Source: Neisseriaceae bacterium (GTDB lineage Bacteria; Pseudomonadota; Gammaproteobacteria; Burkholderiales; Neisseriaceae). From it: DNA of 24,080 nucleotides. A program made the position numbers and the translations under genes. The stretch covers positions 1 through 24,080 of the forward strand of contig JASLBZ010000008.1 of NCBI GenBank assembly GCA_030146285.1, written 5' to 3'. Below the pieces are notes generated by a model, which searched no databases, was not told the origin of the DNA, and saw only the letters and a program-made list of their open reading frames with translations. Positions within the stretch are counted from its first letter, which is position 1; every line of letters begins with the position of its first letter. Below, in pieces: positions 15,267 to 23,419 of the stretch.

Positions 15267-15887
15267 ATGGTCAGGGTTAAAGTGTGTGGAATTACCAATA
15301 AAGAAGATGCTCTTGCTGCCGCCAATTTGGGTGCGGATGCTTTGGGATTTGTCTTTTTTAACGGAAGCCCACGTTGTGTAGATGCCCAAACAGCCAATGA
15401 AATTGTTCGTGTTTTGCCCATGTTTGTGAGCAGCGTTGGTTTGTTTGTGAATGCCAGTATTGAAGAAGTCAATGCAGTTTTAAAGACAGTTCCTTTAGAT
15501 GTATTGCAATTTCACGGTGATGAAACCCCTGAGTTTTGTCGCCAGTTCAACCGTGCTTATATTAAAGCCATTCGTGTTCAATCCCAACAAGACATTGAAG
15601 ATGGCATGCGTGATTTTCACGATGCTCGAGCATTGTTATTGGATGCACATGTGGACGGCGTTTTTGGCGGTACAGGCAAAACCTTTGATTGGCAAATGAT
15701 GCCAGAGCGATGGCGGATGCCATGGGTGCTGTCTGGTGGCTTAAATGACCAGAATATTGTAAGTGCCATTGAGAAAACCCAAGCGACGGCTGTGGATGTC
15801 TCAAGTGGTGTTGAACAAAGTGCAGGAAAAAAGAACATGAATAAAATGAAACTATTTATCGAAGGGGCGAAACATGCAGGATTATAA
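15267..15887 (+). CDS. trpF: Phosphoribosylanthranilate isomerase
   Basis: 206 residues, a TIM-barrel enzyme that isomerises phosphoribosylanthranilate in tryptophan synthesis. RVKVCGITNKEDA at the N-terminus contains the catalytic Cys (residue 7), FVFFNGSPR follows at about residue 29, LQFHGDE at about 80, LLLDAHVDGVFGGTGKTFDW holds the catalytic Asp at about 128, and LSGGLN and VDVSSGVE form the phosphate-binding end. AGGGA precedes the ATG. Its last 14 bases overlap the start of trpB, so translation is probably coupled. I see no leader peptide or attenuator in the 38 bases before it. Confidence 0.96.
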   Translation: MVRVKVCGITNKEDALAAANLGADALGFVFFNGSPRCVDAQTANEIVRVLPMFVSSVGLFVNASIEEVNAVLKTVPLDVLQFHGDETPEFCRQFNRAYIKAIRVQSQQDIEDGMRDFHDARALLLDAHVDGVFGGTGKTFDWQMMPERWRMPWVLSGGLNDQNIVSAIEKTQATAVDVSSGVEQSAGKKNMNKMKLFIEGAKHAGL

Positions 15888-17076
15888 TTTTCCAGATTCA
15901 GAAGGCTGGTTTGGTCAACATGGAGGCATGTTTGCCTCTGAAACATTGATTCCTGCATTGCTTGAATTAAAAACAGCATACCAAACAGCCAAAAATGACC
16001 CTGAATTTTGGGCTGAGTTTCACCATGATTTAAAACACTATGTGGGTCGTCCTAGCCCTGTTTACCATGCTAAACGATTGTCTGAACATTTGGGCGGTGC
16101 GCAAATTTATTTAAAGCGTGAAGACTTAAATCACAGTGGCGCACACAAAATTAACAATACCATTGGCCAAGCATTGTTGGCAAAACGCATGGGTAAAAAG
16201 CGGGTGATTGCTGAAACAGGTGCAGGGCAGCATGGTGTGGCTTCAGCTACTGTGGCAGCTCGATTTGGGATGGAGTGCGTTGTATTTATGGGCGCAGAAG
16301 ACATCAAAAGACAAGCCCCCAATGTGTTTCGCATGAAATTGTTGGGTGCCACCGTTGTGGCTGTGGAATCTGGTTCCAAGACATTAAAAGATGCCATGAA
16401 TGAAGCCATGCGTGAATGGGTTGCTCGAGTGGATGATACGTTTTACATCATTGGTACTGCGGCAGGCCCATTGCCTTACCCTGAAATGGTTCGTGATTTT
16501 CAGTGTGTGATTGGGGATGAAGCCAAAATCCAAATGCAAGAAGCCATTGGCAGACAGCCTGATGTGGCTGTGGCTTGTGTGGGCGGTGGCTCAAATGCGA
16601 TTGGTTTGTTCTATCCTTATATCCAAGAAGCCGGTGTGCAATTGGTGGGTGTGGAGGCTGGTGGGCACGGTTTGCAAACCACAGAGCATGCTGCACCTAT
16701 TTCTTCTGGAGCGCCAGCGGGTGTCTTACACGGCTTTAGAAGCTATTTAATGCAAGACGATCATGGCCAAATTTTAAGCACACATTCTGTTTCTGCCGGC
16801 CTAGATTACCCAGGCATTGGACCTGAGCACAGTCATTTGCATGACTTAAAACGTGTGGATTATGTGAGTGCTAACGATGATGAAGCTTTGCAAGCATTTC
16901 ATGATTTGTGTCGTTTTGAGGGCATCATCCCCGCATTGGAAAGCAGTCATGCTTTGGCATATGCCATCAAGCAAGCACCAAAAATGCAGCCAGACCAAGT
17001 GATCTTGGTCAATTTATCGGGCCGTGGTGACAAAGACATTAACACCGTTGCTAACTTGGTTGGCATTGAACTGTAA
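15874..17076 (+). CDS. trpB: Tryptophan synthase beta subunit
   Basis: 400 residues. This PLP enzyme condenses indole with serine in complex with TrpA. The PLP Lys is in LNHSGAHKINN near residue 92, GAGQHGVA follows near residue 115, the phosphate-binding GGGSNAIG loop is near residue 238, and the C-terminus holds the conserved LSGRGDKD. The N-terminal GWFGQHGGMFASETLIPALLEL is typical. The start lies inside the end of trpF (14-base overlap), preceded by AGGGG within trpF. trpA follows after 11 bases. Confidence 0.98.
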   Translation: MQDYNFPDSEGWFGQHGGMFASETLIPALLELKTAYQTAKNDPEFWAEFHHDLKHYVGRPSPVYHAKRLSEHLGGAQIYLKREDLNHSGAHKINNTIGQALLAKRMGKKRVIAETGAGQHGVASATVAARFGMECVVFMGAEDIKRQAPNVFRMKLLGATVVAVESGSKTLKDAMNEAMREWVARVDDTFYIIGTAAGPLPYPEMVRDFQCVIGDEAKIQMQEAIGRQPDVAVACVGGGSNAIGLFYPYIQEAGVQLVGVEAGGHGLQTTEHAAPISSGAPAGVLHGFRSYLMQDDHGQILSTHSVSAGLDYPGIGPEHSHLHDLKRVDYVSANDDEALQAFHDLCRFEGIIPALESSHALAYAIKQAPKMQPDQVILVNLSGRGDKDINTVANLVGIEL

Positions 17077-17087
17077 AAGGAAAAATC

Positions 17088-17873
17088 ATGAGCCGTATTG
17101 ATACTTGCTTTACCAATTTAGCGGGTAAAAAAGCATTGATTCCCTATGTTACAGTTGGGGATCCTGACACGCAAACAACATTGAATTTAATGTTGTCCAT
17201 GGCACAAAATGGTGCTGATATTATTGAGTTGGGTGTGCCATTTTCGGACCCGATGGCAGATGGACCGACCATTCAACGGGCGGCGGAACGCGCGTTGCTG
17301 AACCGTGTTGGTTTAAAAGATGTTTTGGCAGTAGTAAAGCAATTTCGATTGCAAAATCAAACCACGCCAGTGGTGTTAATGGGCTATTTGAACCCGATTC
17401 ACCACATGGGATATGACGTATTTGCCAAGGCCGCTCATGAGGCGGGTGTCGATGGTGTTTTAACGGTGGATTCACCGATTGAAACCATTCAGCCATTACA
17501 GACTGCCTTAAAACAAGAAGGTATTGATTGCATTTTCTTAATTGCACCGACAACAGATGAAAAACGAGTGCAAGAAATTGCAAAAATGGCATCTGGTTTT
17601 GTGTATTATGTGTCATTAAAAGGCGTAACTGGCTCAGCACAGTTGGACACAGAAGCAGTTTCAAGTAAAATCGAGTTTTTGCGTCAATTTATCGACTTAC
17701 CCATTGGTGTTGGTTTCGGTATTAAAGACCAAGAAAGTGCAAGACAAGTCGGCGCTGTCGCCGATGCTGTGATTGTAGGCAGTCGCTTGGTACAAGCCAT
17801 TGAAGAGAATCCGCAGCAAGAAGTAAATGCAGTGACGCCGATCATTCGCGAGCTTAAAGCCGCCATCAGCTAA
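17088..17873 (+). CDS. trpA: Tryptophan synthase alpha subunit
   Basis: 261 residues. It cleaves indole-3-glycerol phosphate to indole, which channels to TrpB. The catalytic Glu is in IIELGVPFSDPMADGP near residue 47 and the catalytic Asp in VDGVLTVDSP; the phosphate-binding GVGFGIKD and IVGSRLV segments are at the C-terminal end. The KKALIPYVTVGDPD opening and the whole chain closely resemble Neisseria TrpA as I recall it, which is one of the main hints for the host lineage. An AAGGA ribosome binding site lies in the 11-base gap to trpB. Confidence 0.97.
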   Translation: MSRIDTCFTNLAGKKALIPYVTVGDPDTQTTLNLMLSMAQNGADIIELGVPFSDPMADGPTIQRAAERALLNRVGLKDVLAVVKQFRLQNQTTPVVLMGYLNPIHHMGYDVFAKAAHEAGVDGVLTVDSPIETIQPLQTALKQEGIDCIFLIAPTTDEKRVQEIAKMASGFVYYVSLKGVTGSAQLDTEAVSSKIEFLRQFIDLPIGVGFGIKDQESARQVGAVADAVIVGSRLVQAIEENPQQEVNAVTPIIRELKAAIS

Positions 17874-17911
17874 CTGTTTTTACGCAAACAAAACAACAAG
17901 GAGTTAAAGCC

Positions 17912-18784
17912 ATGAGTTGGCTGGATAAAATTTTACCACCGAAGATTAAACGCACAAGCGATAAAAAAGCTTCTGGTGTTCCTGAAGGATTGTGGGCGAA
18001 ATGCCCATCATGCTCTGCGGTGTTGTATGCAACTGATTTAGAACAAAACATGCATGTTTGTCCTAAATGCTCGCATCATTATCCATTGAATGCCCGTGCG
18101 CGCATTAATATGCTATTGGATGAAAAAGGCCGCCAAGAAATTGGTGCAGATGTGAAGCCTGTGGACATTCTAAAATTCCGTGACAGCAAAAAATACACTG
18201 ACCGTTTGAATGCCGCGCGCAAACTAACCAATGAAGAAGATGCATTGGTGGTGATGTCAGGCACATCAGAAGGCCAAACCATGGTTGTGGCTGCTTTTGA
18301 ATTTAAATTCATTGGTGGATCAATGGGTTCTGTTGTCGGTGAGAAGTTTGTACGTGGTGTGCGTGAAGCGGTGCGCTTGAATTGCCCATTTGTGTGTGTG
18401 GCCACCTCAGGTGGTGCTCGAATGCAAGAAGGTTTGACATCATTGATGCAAATGACCAAAACCTCAGCAGCATTGCATTTACTGACCAATAAAAAATTGC
18501 CATTTATCTCAGTTTTGGCTGATCCTTGTTTTGGTGGTGTTTCAGCCAGCTTTGCTTTTTTAGGTGATGTGGTGATGGCTGAACCCAAAGCATTGATTGG
18601 TTTTGCTGGCCCTCGTGTGATTGAGCAAACTGTTCGTGAGACGTTACCAGAAGGTTTCCAACGTTCTGAATTGTTGCAAGAAAAAGGAGCTATCGATCAA
18701 ATTGTTGATCGTCGCGACTTAAAAAAACGCATTGTGGATGTGACCAGCATGTTAATGCGCCATGAAAAAGTGGATGCTGCATAA
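17912..18784 (+). CDS. accD: Acetyl-CoA carboxylase carboxyltransferase subunit beta
   Basis: 290 residues. With AccA it transfers the carboxyl group from biotin to acetyl-CoA, the committed step of fatty acid synthesis. The N-terminal zinc ribbon is visible as CPSC and, 19 residues later, CPKC (about residues 31-53). The crotonase-like carboxyltransferase core follows with FIGGSMGSVVGEKF, TSGGARMQEG near residue 170 and PCFGGVSASFAFLGD near 205. The MSWLDKILPPKIKR start is characteristic of beta/gammaproteobacterial AccD. AAGGAG lies before the ATG, 38 bases after trpA; the trpFBA-accD order is a conserved arrangement. A strong terminator follows; no folC follows as it often does elsewhere. 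Confidence 0.98.
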   Translation: MSWLDKILPPKIKRTSDKKASGVPEGLWAKCPSCSAVLYATDLEQNMHVCPKCSHHYPLNARARINMLLDEKGRQEIGADVKPVDILKFRDSKKYTDRLNAARKLTNEEDALVVMSGTSEGQTMVVAAFEFKFIGGSMGSVVGEKFVRGVREAVRLNCPFVCVATSGGARMQEGLTSLMQMTKTSAALHLLTNKKLPFISVLADPCFGGVSASFAFLGDVVMAEPKALIGFAGPRVIEQTVRETLPEGFQRSELLQEKGAIDQIVDRRDLKKRIVDVTSMLMRHEKVDAA

Positions 18785-18802
18785 GCCTTAACAAAGGCCA
18801 AT

Positions 18803-18833
18803 AAAAAAGCTGCCGGCGTTGGCAGCTTTTTTT
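18803..18833 (+). terminator. Terminator of the trpFBA-accD unit
   Basis: A 12 base-pair perfect stem, AAAAAAGCTGCC / GGCAGCTTTTTT, with a 6-base loop. The arms are identical to those of the terminator at 21033. Confidence 0.93.
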
Positions 18834-19042
18834 ATGACTTCAGTAAGAAAGGGCAGTGAAGTGCCTATTATTCTGTATTTTTCGTTATAATTGAGTTTGA
18901 TTTTACGTTTGTATTCGAATAAAAAATTGCATGAGACTTAACATAAAGGCCATATTTGGTGCTAAAGTGAACATTCGCAATATGATTTTGGTATGTTACC
19001 GTTAACTGAAGAACAATCTTCAATATTCATAAAGAAGCCTCT

Positions 19043-20194
19043 GTGACCAGTCAAAATTTAGAAAACTTTACGAAATCGGCTCCTGAGCGGGTTTTATTGG
19101 TGGGTGTGGACTTTACCAGCTCCGCACATGAAGGAAAAATCATTCGCCAAAGCAATTTTCAGGCAGCCATAGATGAAGCCAAAGAGTTGGTGTTAGCCAG
19201 TGGTGGTGACTTGATTAGTGTGGCAACCTGTCAAAAGGACAGACCGCACACGGCTTTGTTTGTAGGAACAGGCAAAGCCGAAGAATTGGCAGCGATTGTC
19301 GAAGAAGAAGACATTGGCTTGGTGGTGGTTAACCATGAGTTAAGCCCAACACAAGAACGTAACTTAGAGCGGGCATTGCAATGCCGAGTGATTGACCGTG
19401 TTGGTTTAATCTTGGCTATTTTTGCCAAGCGAGCCAAAACCCAAGAAGGTAAGTTGCAAGTTGAGTTGGCACAGCTTAACCATTTGTCTAGCCGTTTGGT
19501 GCGTGGTTATGGCCATTTGCAAAGCCAAAGAGGGGGTGTGGGTTTGCGTGGACCCGGTGAGACTCAGCTTGAAACGGATCGCCGTGGCATTGCCAATAAG
19601 GTAACTCGTTTAAAACAAGCGTTGAAAAAAGTGGAAAAGCAACGCGAAACCCAAAGAAAAAACCGTTACCAAAATGGTACGGTTGTGTTTGCTTTGGTGG
19701 GTTATACCAACGTGGGCAAATCATCGATTTTTAATCGTTTAACCAAAGCCGATGTACTGGCAAAAGACCAATTGTTCGCCACTTTGGATACCACTGCGCG
19801 CCGTCTTTTCTTAACCCCTGAGCGTGAAGTGGTGATTACGGATACTGTGGGTTTTGTTCGTGATTTGCCACATGGTTTGGTTGAGGCCTTTCATGCCACA
19901 TTGGAAGAAACCAAAATGGCCACAGTGCTTTTGCATGTGGTTGACCGTTCAAATCCAGACTATGAGCGACAAATGGATGATGTGAATCAAGTATTGCGTG
20001 AAATTGGTGCAGATGATTTGCCACAAATTGTGCTTTACAACAAAATTGATTTGCTGCCATTAGCAGAGCGACCTACAGCAGGCGCTTTATTGAACAGCAA
20101 AGACCAAGTGGTTGCCGTGAATTTATCCGTAGAAGACAATGTGGGTCTGGATGCTTTGCGCGAAATATTAACCACATTGGCATTGCAACATTAA
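19043..20194 (+). CDS. hflX: Ribosome-associated GTPase HflX
   Basis: 383 residues from a GTG start; no ATG lies near the N-terminus in this frame. HflX binds the 50S subunit and rescues or splits stalled ribosomes. The N-terminal HflX domain (about 15-110, with VNHELSPTQERNLE) is followed by a coiled-coil linker containing GLRGPGETQLETDRR near residue 170, then the G domain: GYTNVGKSS (G1) near 220, DTVGFVRDLP (G3) near 266 and NKID (G4) near 333. The 258-base gap upstream holds the accD terminator and a TATAAT at 18886-18891. pssA follows after 38 bases. Confidence 0.95.
   Translation: MTSQNLENFTKSAPERVLLVGVDFTSSAHEGKIIRQSNFQAAIDEAKELVLASGGDLISVATCQKDRPHTALFVGTGKAEELAAIVEEEDIGLVVVNHELSPTQERNLERALQCRVIDRVGLILAIFAKRAKTQEGKLQVELAQLNHLSSRLVRGYGHLQSQRGGVGLRGPGETQLETDRRGIANKVTRLKQALKKVEKQRETQRKNRYQNGTVVFALVGYTNVGKSSIFNRLTKADVLAKDQLFATLDTTARRLFLTPEREVVITDTVGFVRDLPHGLVEAFHATLEETKMATVLLHVVDRSNPDYERQMDDVNQVLREIGADDLPQIVLYNKIDLLPLAERPTAGALLNSKDQVVAVNLSVEDNVGLDALREILTTLALQH
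19156..19167 (-). repeat. DNA uptake sequence-like word
   Basis: On the minus strand GCTGCCTGAA is exact over 19167-19158, preceded by TG. It lies inside the 5' part of hflX. Confidence 0.6.
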
Positions 20195-20232
20195 AGGAAT
20201 TCCTAAGAAACATCTAGGAGACAGAAGACAAG

Positions 20233-21027
20233 ATGATTGACGAAAATACACACAATAATCATGAAGAAGATGGCGCAGCCGTGGTGAATAAGCCACGTCA
20301 CCCCAGTATTTATTTACTGCCTAACTCATTTACTTTGGCAGCCTTATTTGCTGCGTTTTATGCCATTATTATGGCAACAGTACATCAACGTTATGAAGTT
20401 GCAGCAATTGCGGTTTTCATCTCCATGATTTTGGATGGGATGGATGGCCGTGTTGCGCGCATGACCAATAGTCAAAGTGCTTTTGGTGAGCAGTTAGATA
20501 GCTTGGCTGATATGGTGAGTTTTGGTGTGGCGCCTGCTTTGATTGCTTATAAGTGGCAGTTGTTTCAGTTTGGCAAAGTAGGTTATTCGATTGCCTTTAT
20601 TTATTGTGCTTGTGCTGCGCTGCGTTTGGCACTGTTTAATACCATGATTGGCAAAGTGGATAAGAAATGGTTTATTGGCATTCCAAGCCCAACTGCGGCT
20701 GCATTGGTCGCTGGTTTTGTTTGGGTTGTGCATGGCTTGGGCGATAGTATTCCTTATGTGGCTGAGTTTTATGCAGTGCTGGTGTTGTTTGCTGGCCTAA
20801 GCATGGTGGCACAAGTGAAGTTTTGGAGTTTCAAAGAGCTGAATATTCGCCGTAAAGTACCTTTTGCTGTGATGATTCTGACTGTGATTGTTTTATTGGT
20901 TGTGTCGTGGAACCCATCACTGGTTTTGTTTGCCTTTTTCTTCCTTTATACCTTATCTGGCTATGTGATGGCCGCTTGGGAATGGTTTAAAAAGCGTAAG
21001 CAAAAAAAACAGACTGCTTCAAATTAA
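20233..21027 (+). CDS. pssA: CDP-diacylglycerol-serine O-phosphatidyltransferase
   Basis: 264 residues with about seven hydrophobic segments, an inner-membrane CDP-alcohol phosphatidyltransferase. It makes phosphatidylserine, the precursor of phosphatidylethanolamine. The diagnostic motif D-x2-D-G-x2-A-R-x8-G-x3-D-x3-D is complete in LDGMDGRVARMTNSQSAFGEQLDSLAD, starting near residue 68 (the bases of this segment are all present). RHPSIYLLPNSFTLAALFAAFYA just before it is typical of the type II PssA enzymes. Charged tails at both ends are cytoplasmic. TAGGAG lies about 12 bases before the ATG. It probably shares a transcript with hflX and ends at a shared terminator. Confidence 0.93.
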   Translation: MIDENTHNNHEEDGAAVVNKPRHPSIYLLPNSFTLAALFAAFYAIIMATVHQRYEVAAIAVFISMILDGMDGRVARMTNSQSAFGEQLDSLADMVSFGVAPALIAYKWQLFQFGKVGYSIAFIYCACAALRLALFNTMIGKVDKKWFIGIPSPTAAALVAGFVWVVHGLGDSIPYVAEFYAVLVLFAGLSMVAQVKFWSFKELNIRRKVPFAVMILTVIVLLVVSWNPSLVLFAFFFLYTLSGYVMAAWEWFKKRKQKKQTASN

Positions 21028-21032
21028 GTCAC

Positions 21033-21061
21033 AAAAAAGCTGCCATAAGGCAGCTTTTTTT
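21033..21061. terminator. Bidirectional terminator between pssA and the DUF4870-like gene
   Basis: A 12 base-pair perfect stem, AAAAAAGCTGCC / GGCAGCTTTTTT, with an ATAA loop. A and T runs on both sides allow use by both convergent genes. Confidence 0.92.
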
Positions 21062-21093
21062 ATATTGTTCTTATCGGCCTAAGTGCTGTGTGG

Positions 21094-21501
21094 TTACAGT
21101 TCTATCCAGCGATAAGGGTCAACAGGGCGGTTGTCCATTAAGCGAACCAAGCCAAAAATAACGCGGTAAATAAACCAAATCGAAACCAAAAAGAAAATCA
21201 AAAAACCCACCAGAATAAACATGGTGATAACGCCAATCACCAGACCCAATAAACTAAACCAAAATGTGCGAATTAAAAATTGCATGTGGGTGTGGTAAAG
21301 CGTGCCTTCCATATCTGAGCGCTTAACATAAGCCATAATCACACCAACAAAAGTGAGCATGCCCATAGAGAAAACCGCACCAATAATGTAGGCCAAATAA
21401 GTGATTAATGTGTAGTTCTTAAAGCTTTCATTGTATTGGTTATTGGGTCTGAATTCAGAGTCCATCGGGCTTTGAGGTGTTTGGTACACATTGTTAGACA
21501 T
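21094..21501 (-). CDS. Small membrane protein, DUF4870-like
   Basis: 135 residues. A polar N-terminal tail of about 28 residues (Gln, Asn and Pro rich) precedes three hydrophobic segments: about 30-55, 75-100 and 100-118, the last two nearly continuous. The pattern YLAYIIGAVFSMGM, then VIMAYVKRSD and HTHMQFLIRTFW resembles the DUF4870/Tic20-like small membrane proteins found next to housekeeping genes in Neisseriaceae. No catalytic motif is visible and the function is unknown. An AGGAT ribosome binding site precedes the ATG. It is convergent with pssA and divergent from hemE. Confidence 0.75.
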   Translation of the reverse strand: MSNNVYQTPQSPMDSEFRPNNQYNESFKNYTLITYLAYIIGAVFSMGMLTFVGVIMAYVKRSDMEGTLYHTHMQFLIRTFWFSLLGLVIGVITMFILVGFLIFFLVSIWFIYRVIFGLVRLMDNRPVDPYRWIEL

Positions 21502-21608
21502 AAGGCATCCTGTAAAAAAGCATAAAAATCAGTGTGACAATGGTTTAATTTTAACACAGCTTATTGCCTTAAGGATGGTATCTGGGTACGCAAATCAGTG
21601 CTTTCGGT

Positions 21609-21614
21609 TATAAT
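21609..21614 (+). promoter_or_regulatory. Candidate -10 element for hemE
   Basis: A perfect TATAAT, about 58 bases before the chosen hemE start and embedded in a small dyad (CGGT ... ACCG). No convincing -35 is seen at standard spacing. Confidence 0.3.
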
Positions 21615-21672
21615 GACCGGCTGCAATTGCTTTTGGCATGTTGATCAATTTGATGAGTGGAACGGGAAATTT

Positions 21673-22737
21673 ATGACACAGTTACAAAACGATACATTTT
21701 TACGCGCATTATTAAAAGAACCGGTTGAATACACACCGGTTTGGATGATGCGACAAGCAGGTCGTTATTTGCCAGAATACCGCAATACTCGCTCAGAAGC
21801 TGGCGATTTCTTGTCACTTTGTAAAAACACAGAATTGGCAACAGAAGTCACCATACAGCCGTTAGAGCGCTATGATTTAGATGCGGCTATTTTGTTTTCA
21901 GATATTTTGACCATTCCGGATGCGATGGGTTTGGGTCTGTATTTTGCCGAAGGCGAAGGCCCGAAATTTGAACGTGTGCTGCGTGATGAAAAAGACATTT
22001 TGGCTTTGCCAAAAGCAGACATGAATCAACTGCATTATGTGTTTGATGCCGTTAGCAGTATTCGCAAGGCACTGAATGGTCGTGTGCCTTTGATTGGTTT
22101 TACAGGCAGCCCATTTACCTTGGCTTGCTACATGATTGAAGGTGGAAGCAGTAAAGATTTTCGTCACATCAAAACCATGATGTATGCGCGCCCTGATTTA
22201 TTGCATCATATCTTAGGTGTTTTGGCGGATTCTGTGACTGAGTATTTGAATTTGCAAATCGATGCAGGTGCACAAGCCGTACAGATTTTTGATACTTGGG
22301 GTGGTGTGTTGAGTGATGATGCATTCAAAACTTTCAGTTTGCAGTATATGCAACGCATTATCTCTGGCTTAAAACGAGAAGCAGAAGGTCGTAAAGTTCC
22401 TGTGATTGTATTTACCAAAGGCGGTGGACAATGGCTAGAGGCGATGAGTACTTGTGGTGCAGATGCTTTGGGCTTGGATTGGACTTGCAATATTGGTCAA
22501 GCGCGTGCGCGCGTGGGTGATAAAGTGGCATTGCAAGGTAATTTCGATCCGTTTGCATTGTTTGGTACGGATGACAATATTGAAGCTGAAGTGTCACGCA
22601 TTTTATCTGGTTTTGGTCATGGTTCTGGGCATGTCTTTAATTTAGGACATGGTATTAACCAATTTACGCCGCCAGAAAAAGCCAAGATTCTGGTTGATGC
22701 TGTTCATCAACAGTCTAGACAATACCACCAAGGTTAA
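21673..22737 (+). CDS. hemE: Uroporphyrinogen decarboxylase
   Basis: From the ATG at 21673 the protein is 354 residues, exactly the E. coli HemE length, and begins MTQLQNDTFLRALLKEPVEY as the family does; a GTG at 21598 would add 25 residues that look unrelated and would overlap the candidate -10. The enzyme decarboxylates uroporphyrinogen III to coproporphyrinogen III in heme synthesis in the cytosol. Visible signatures are PVWMMRQAGRYLPEY (residues 22-36), AAILFSDILTIPDAMGLG near residue 73 with the catalytic Asp, GFTGSPFTLACYMIEGG near 143, and FNLGHGI near the C-terminus. Expressed alone or with the downstream phosphatase by read-through of a modest terminator. Confidence 0.97.
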   Translation: MTQLQNDTFLRALLKEPVEYTPVWMMRQAGRYLPEYRNTRSEAGDFLSLCKNTELATEVTIQPLERYDLDAAILFSDILTIPDAMGLGLYFAEGEGPKFERVLRDEKDILALPKADMNQLHYVFDAVSSIRKALNGRVPLIGFTGSPFTLACYMIEGGSSKDFRHIKTMMYARPDLLHHILGVLADSVTEYLNLQIDAGAQAVQIFDTWGGVLSDDAFKTFSLQYMQRIISGLKREAEGRKVPVIVFTKGGGQWLEAMSTCGADALGLDWTCNIGQARARVGDKVALQGNFDPFALFGTDDNIEAEVSRILSGFGHGSGHVFNLGHGINQFTPPEKAKILVDAVHQQSRQYHQG

Positions 22738-22745
22738 TATTGAAG

Positions 22746-22767
22746 AAAAGCTGCTTTGCAGCTTTTT
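22746..22767 (+). terminator. Terminator downstream of hemE
   Basis: A 9 base-pair stem, AAAAGCTGC / GCAGCTTTT, with a TTT loop and five T. It is only about 30 bases before the next gene. Confidence 0.75.
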
Positions 22768-22799
22768 GTCCATTGGCAGCTTTGATTTTGAATGGATGA

Positions 22800-23411
22800 A
22801 TGATGGTGATTCGATTTTTGATGGTGATATGTCTGCTCGGTTTGTCTTCTTTGGGTTTTGCGAAATCCGCTAACACAGCAGACGATGCCATGGTATATGC
22901 GAGCAGTAAAGTAGTGGACGAAGCACGAAATTGGTATCAAGTGAGCCCACTTTTGTATCGCAGTGAGCAGCCATTGCTTGGGCAAGGGCAATCTTTGCGT
23001 GATGTTGGTATTACCAGCGTGGTGAATCTGCGTTTTTTTGATCGAGATGATGACCAAGAAAATCTGGGTGAGGATGCTTTTGTTTTGGTCAATAGGCCAC
23101 TATTGACATGGTCTATTGCCCCTGAGGAGGTTGCCAATATCTTGTTTACCATTCGAAATTTACAAAAAAATGGTGCTGTCTTAGTACATTGCTATCATGG
23201 CTCAGACAGGACGGGATTGATTGTTGGCATGTATCAAATTGTCTATGAGAATAAACCCATTCAGGACGCATATGATGAGATGGTAAATGGACCTTATCGT
23301 TTTAGTCCATTTTGGGTTAATATTGGTGCGTATTTCACAGAGGCCAAAGTCAACGAAGTCAAAGCACAGTTGGCAATTTTAGAACAAGCAGCAAGAACAA
23401 CACAAAAATAA
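22800..23411 (+). CDS. Secreted dual-specificity/tyrosine-type protein phosphatase
   Basis: 203 residues with a signal peptide (MMVIRFLMVICLLGLSSLGFA, cleavage near residue 21), so probably periplasmic or membrane-attached. The phosphatase P-loop HCYHGSDRTG (C-x5-R) is near residue 129. Preceding elements YRSEQPLLGQGQSLRDVGITSVVNLR and RPLLTWSIAPEEVANIL are those of DSP/Siw14-like bacterial phosphatases; a classical WPD-loop Asp is not obvious. The substrate could be a phosphoprotein or a lipid phosphate such as phosphatidylglycerol phosphate. A cardiolipin synthase gene follows after 8 bases, which favours a link to phospholipid metabolism, but that is inference. ATGs at 22800 and 22803 both lack a strong ribosome binding site. 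Confidence 0.85.
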   Translation: MMVIRFLMVICLLGLSSLGFAKSANTADDAMVYASSKVVDEARNWYQVSPLLYRSEQPLLGQGQSLRDVGITSVVNLRFFDRDDDQENLGEDAFVLVNRPLLTWSIAPEEVANILFTIRNLQKNGAVLVHCYHGSDRTGLIVGMYQIVYENKPIQDAYDEMVNGPYRFSPFWVNIGAYFTEAKVNEVKAQLAILEQAARTTQK

Positions 23412-23419
23412 GAGGTTTT

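Noticed and set aside
18079..18588. A 169-codon minus-strand frame opposite accD
   Set aside because: accD is intact and unmistakable; the antisense frame has no features of its own.
20194..20232. Palindrome AGGAATTCCT between hflX and pssA
   Set aside because: A 10-base palindrome is frequent by chance and no function is indicated; it is too small to terminate transcription.
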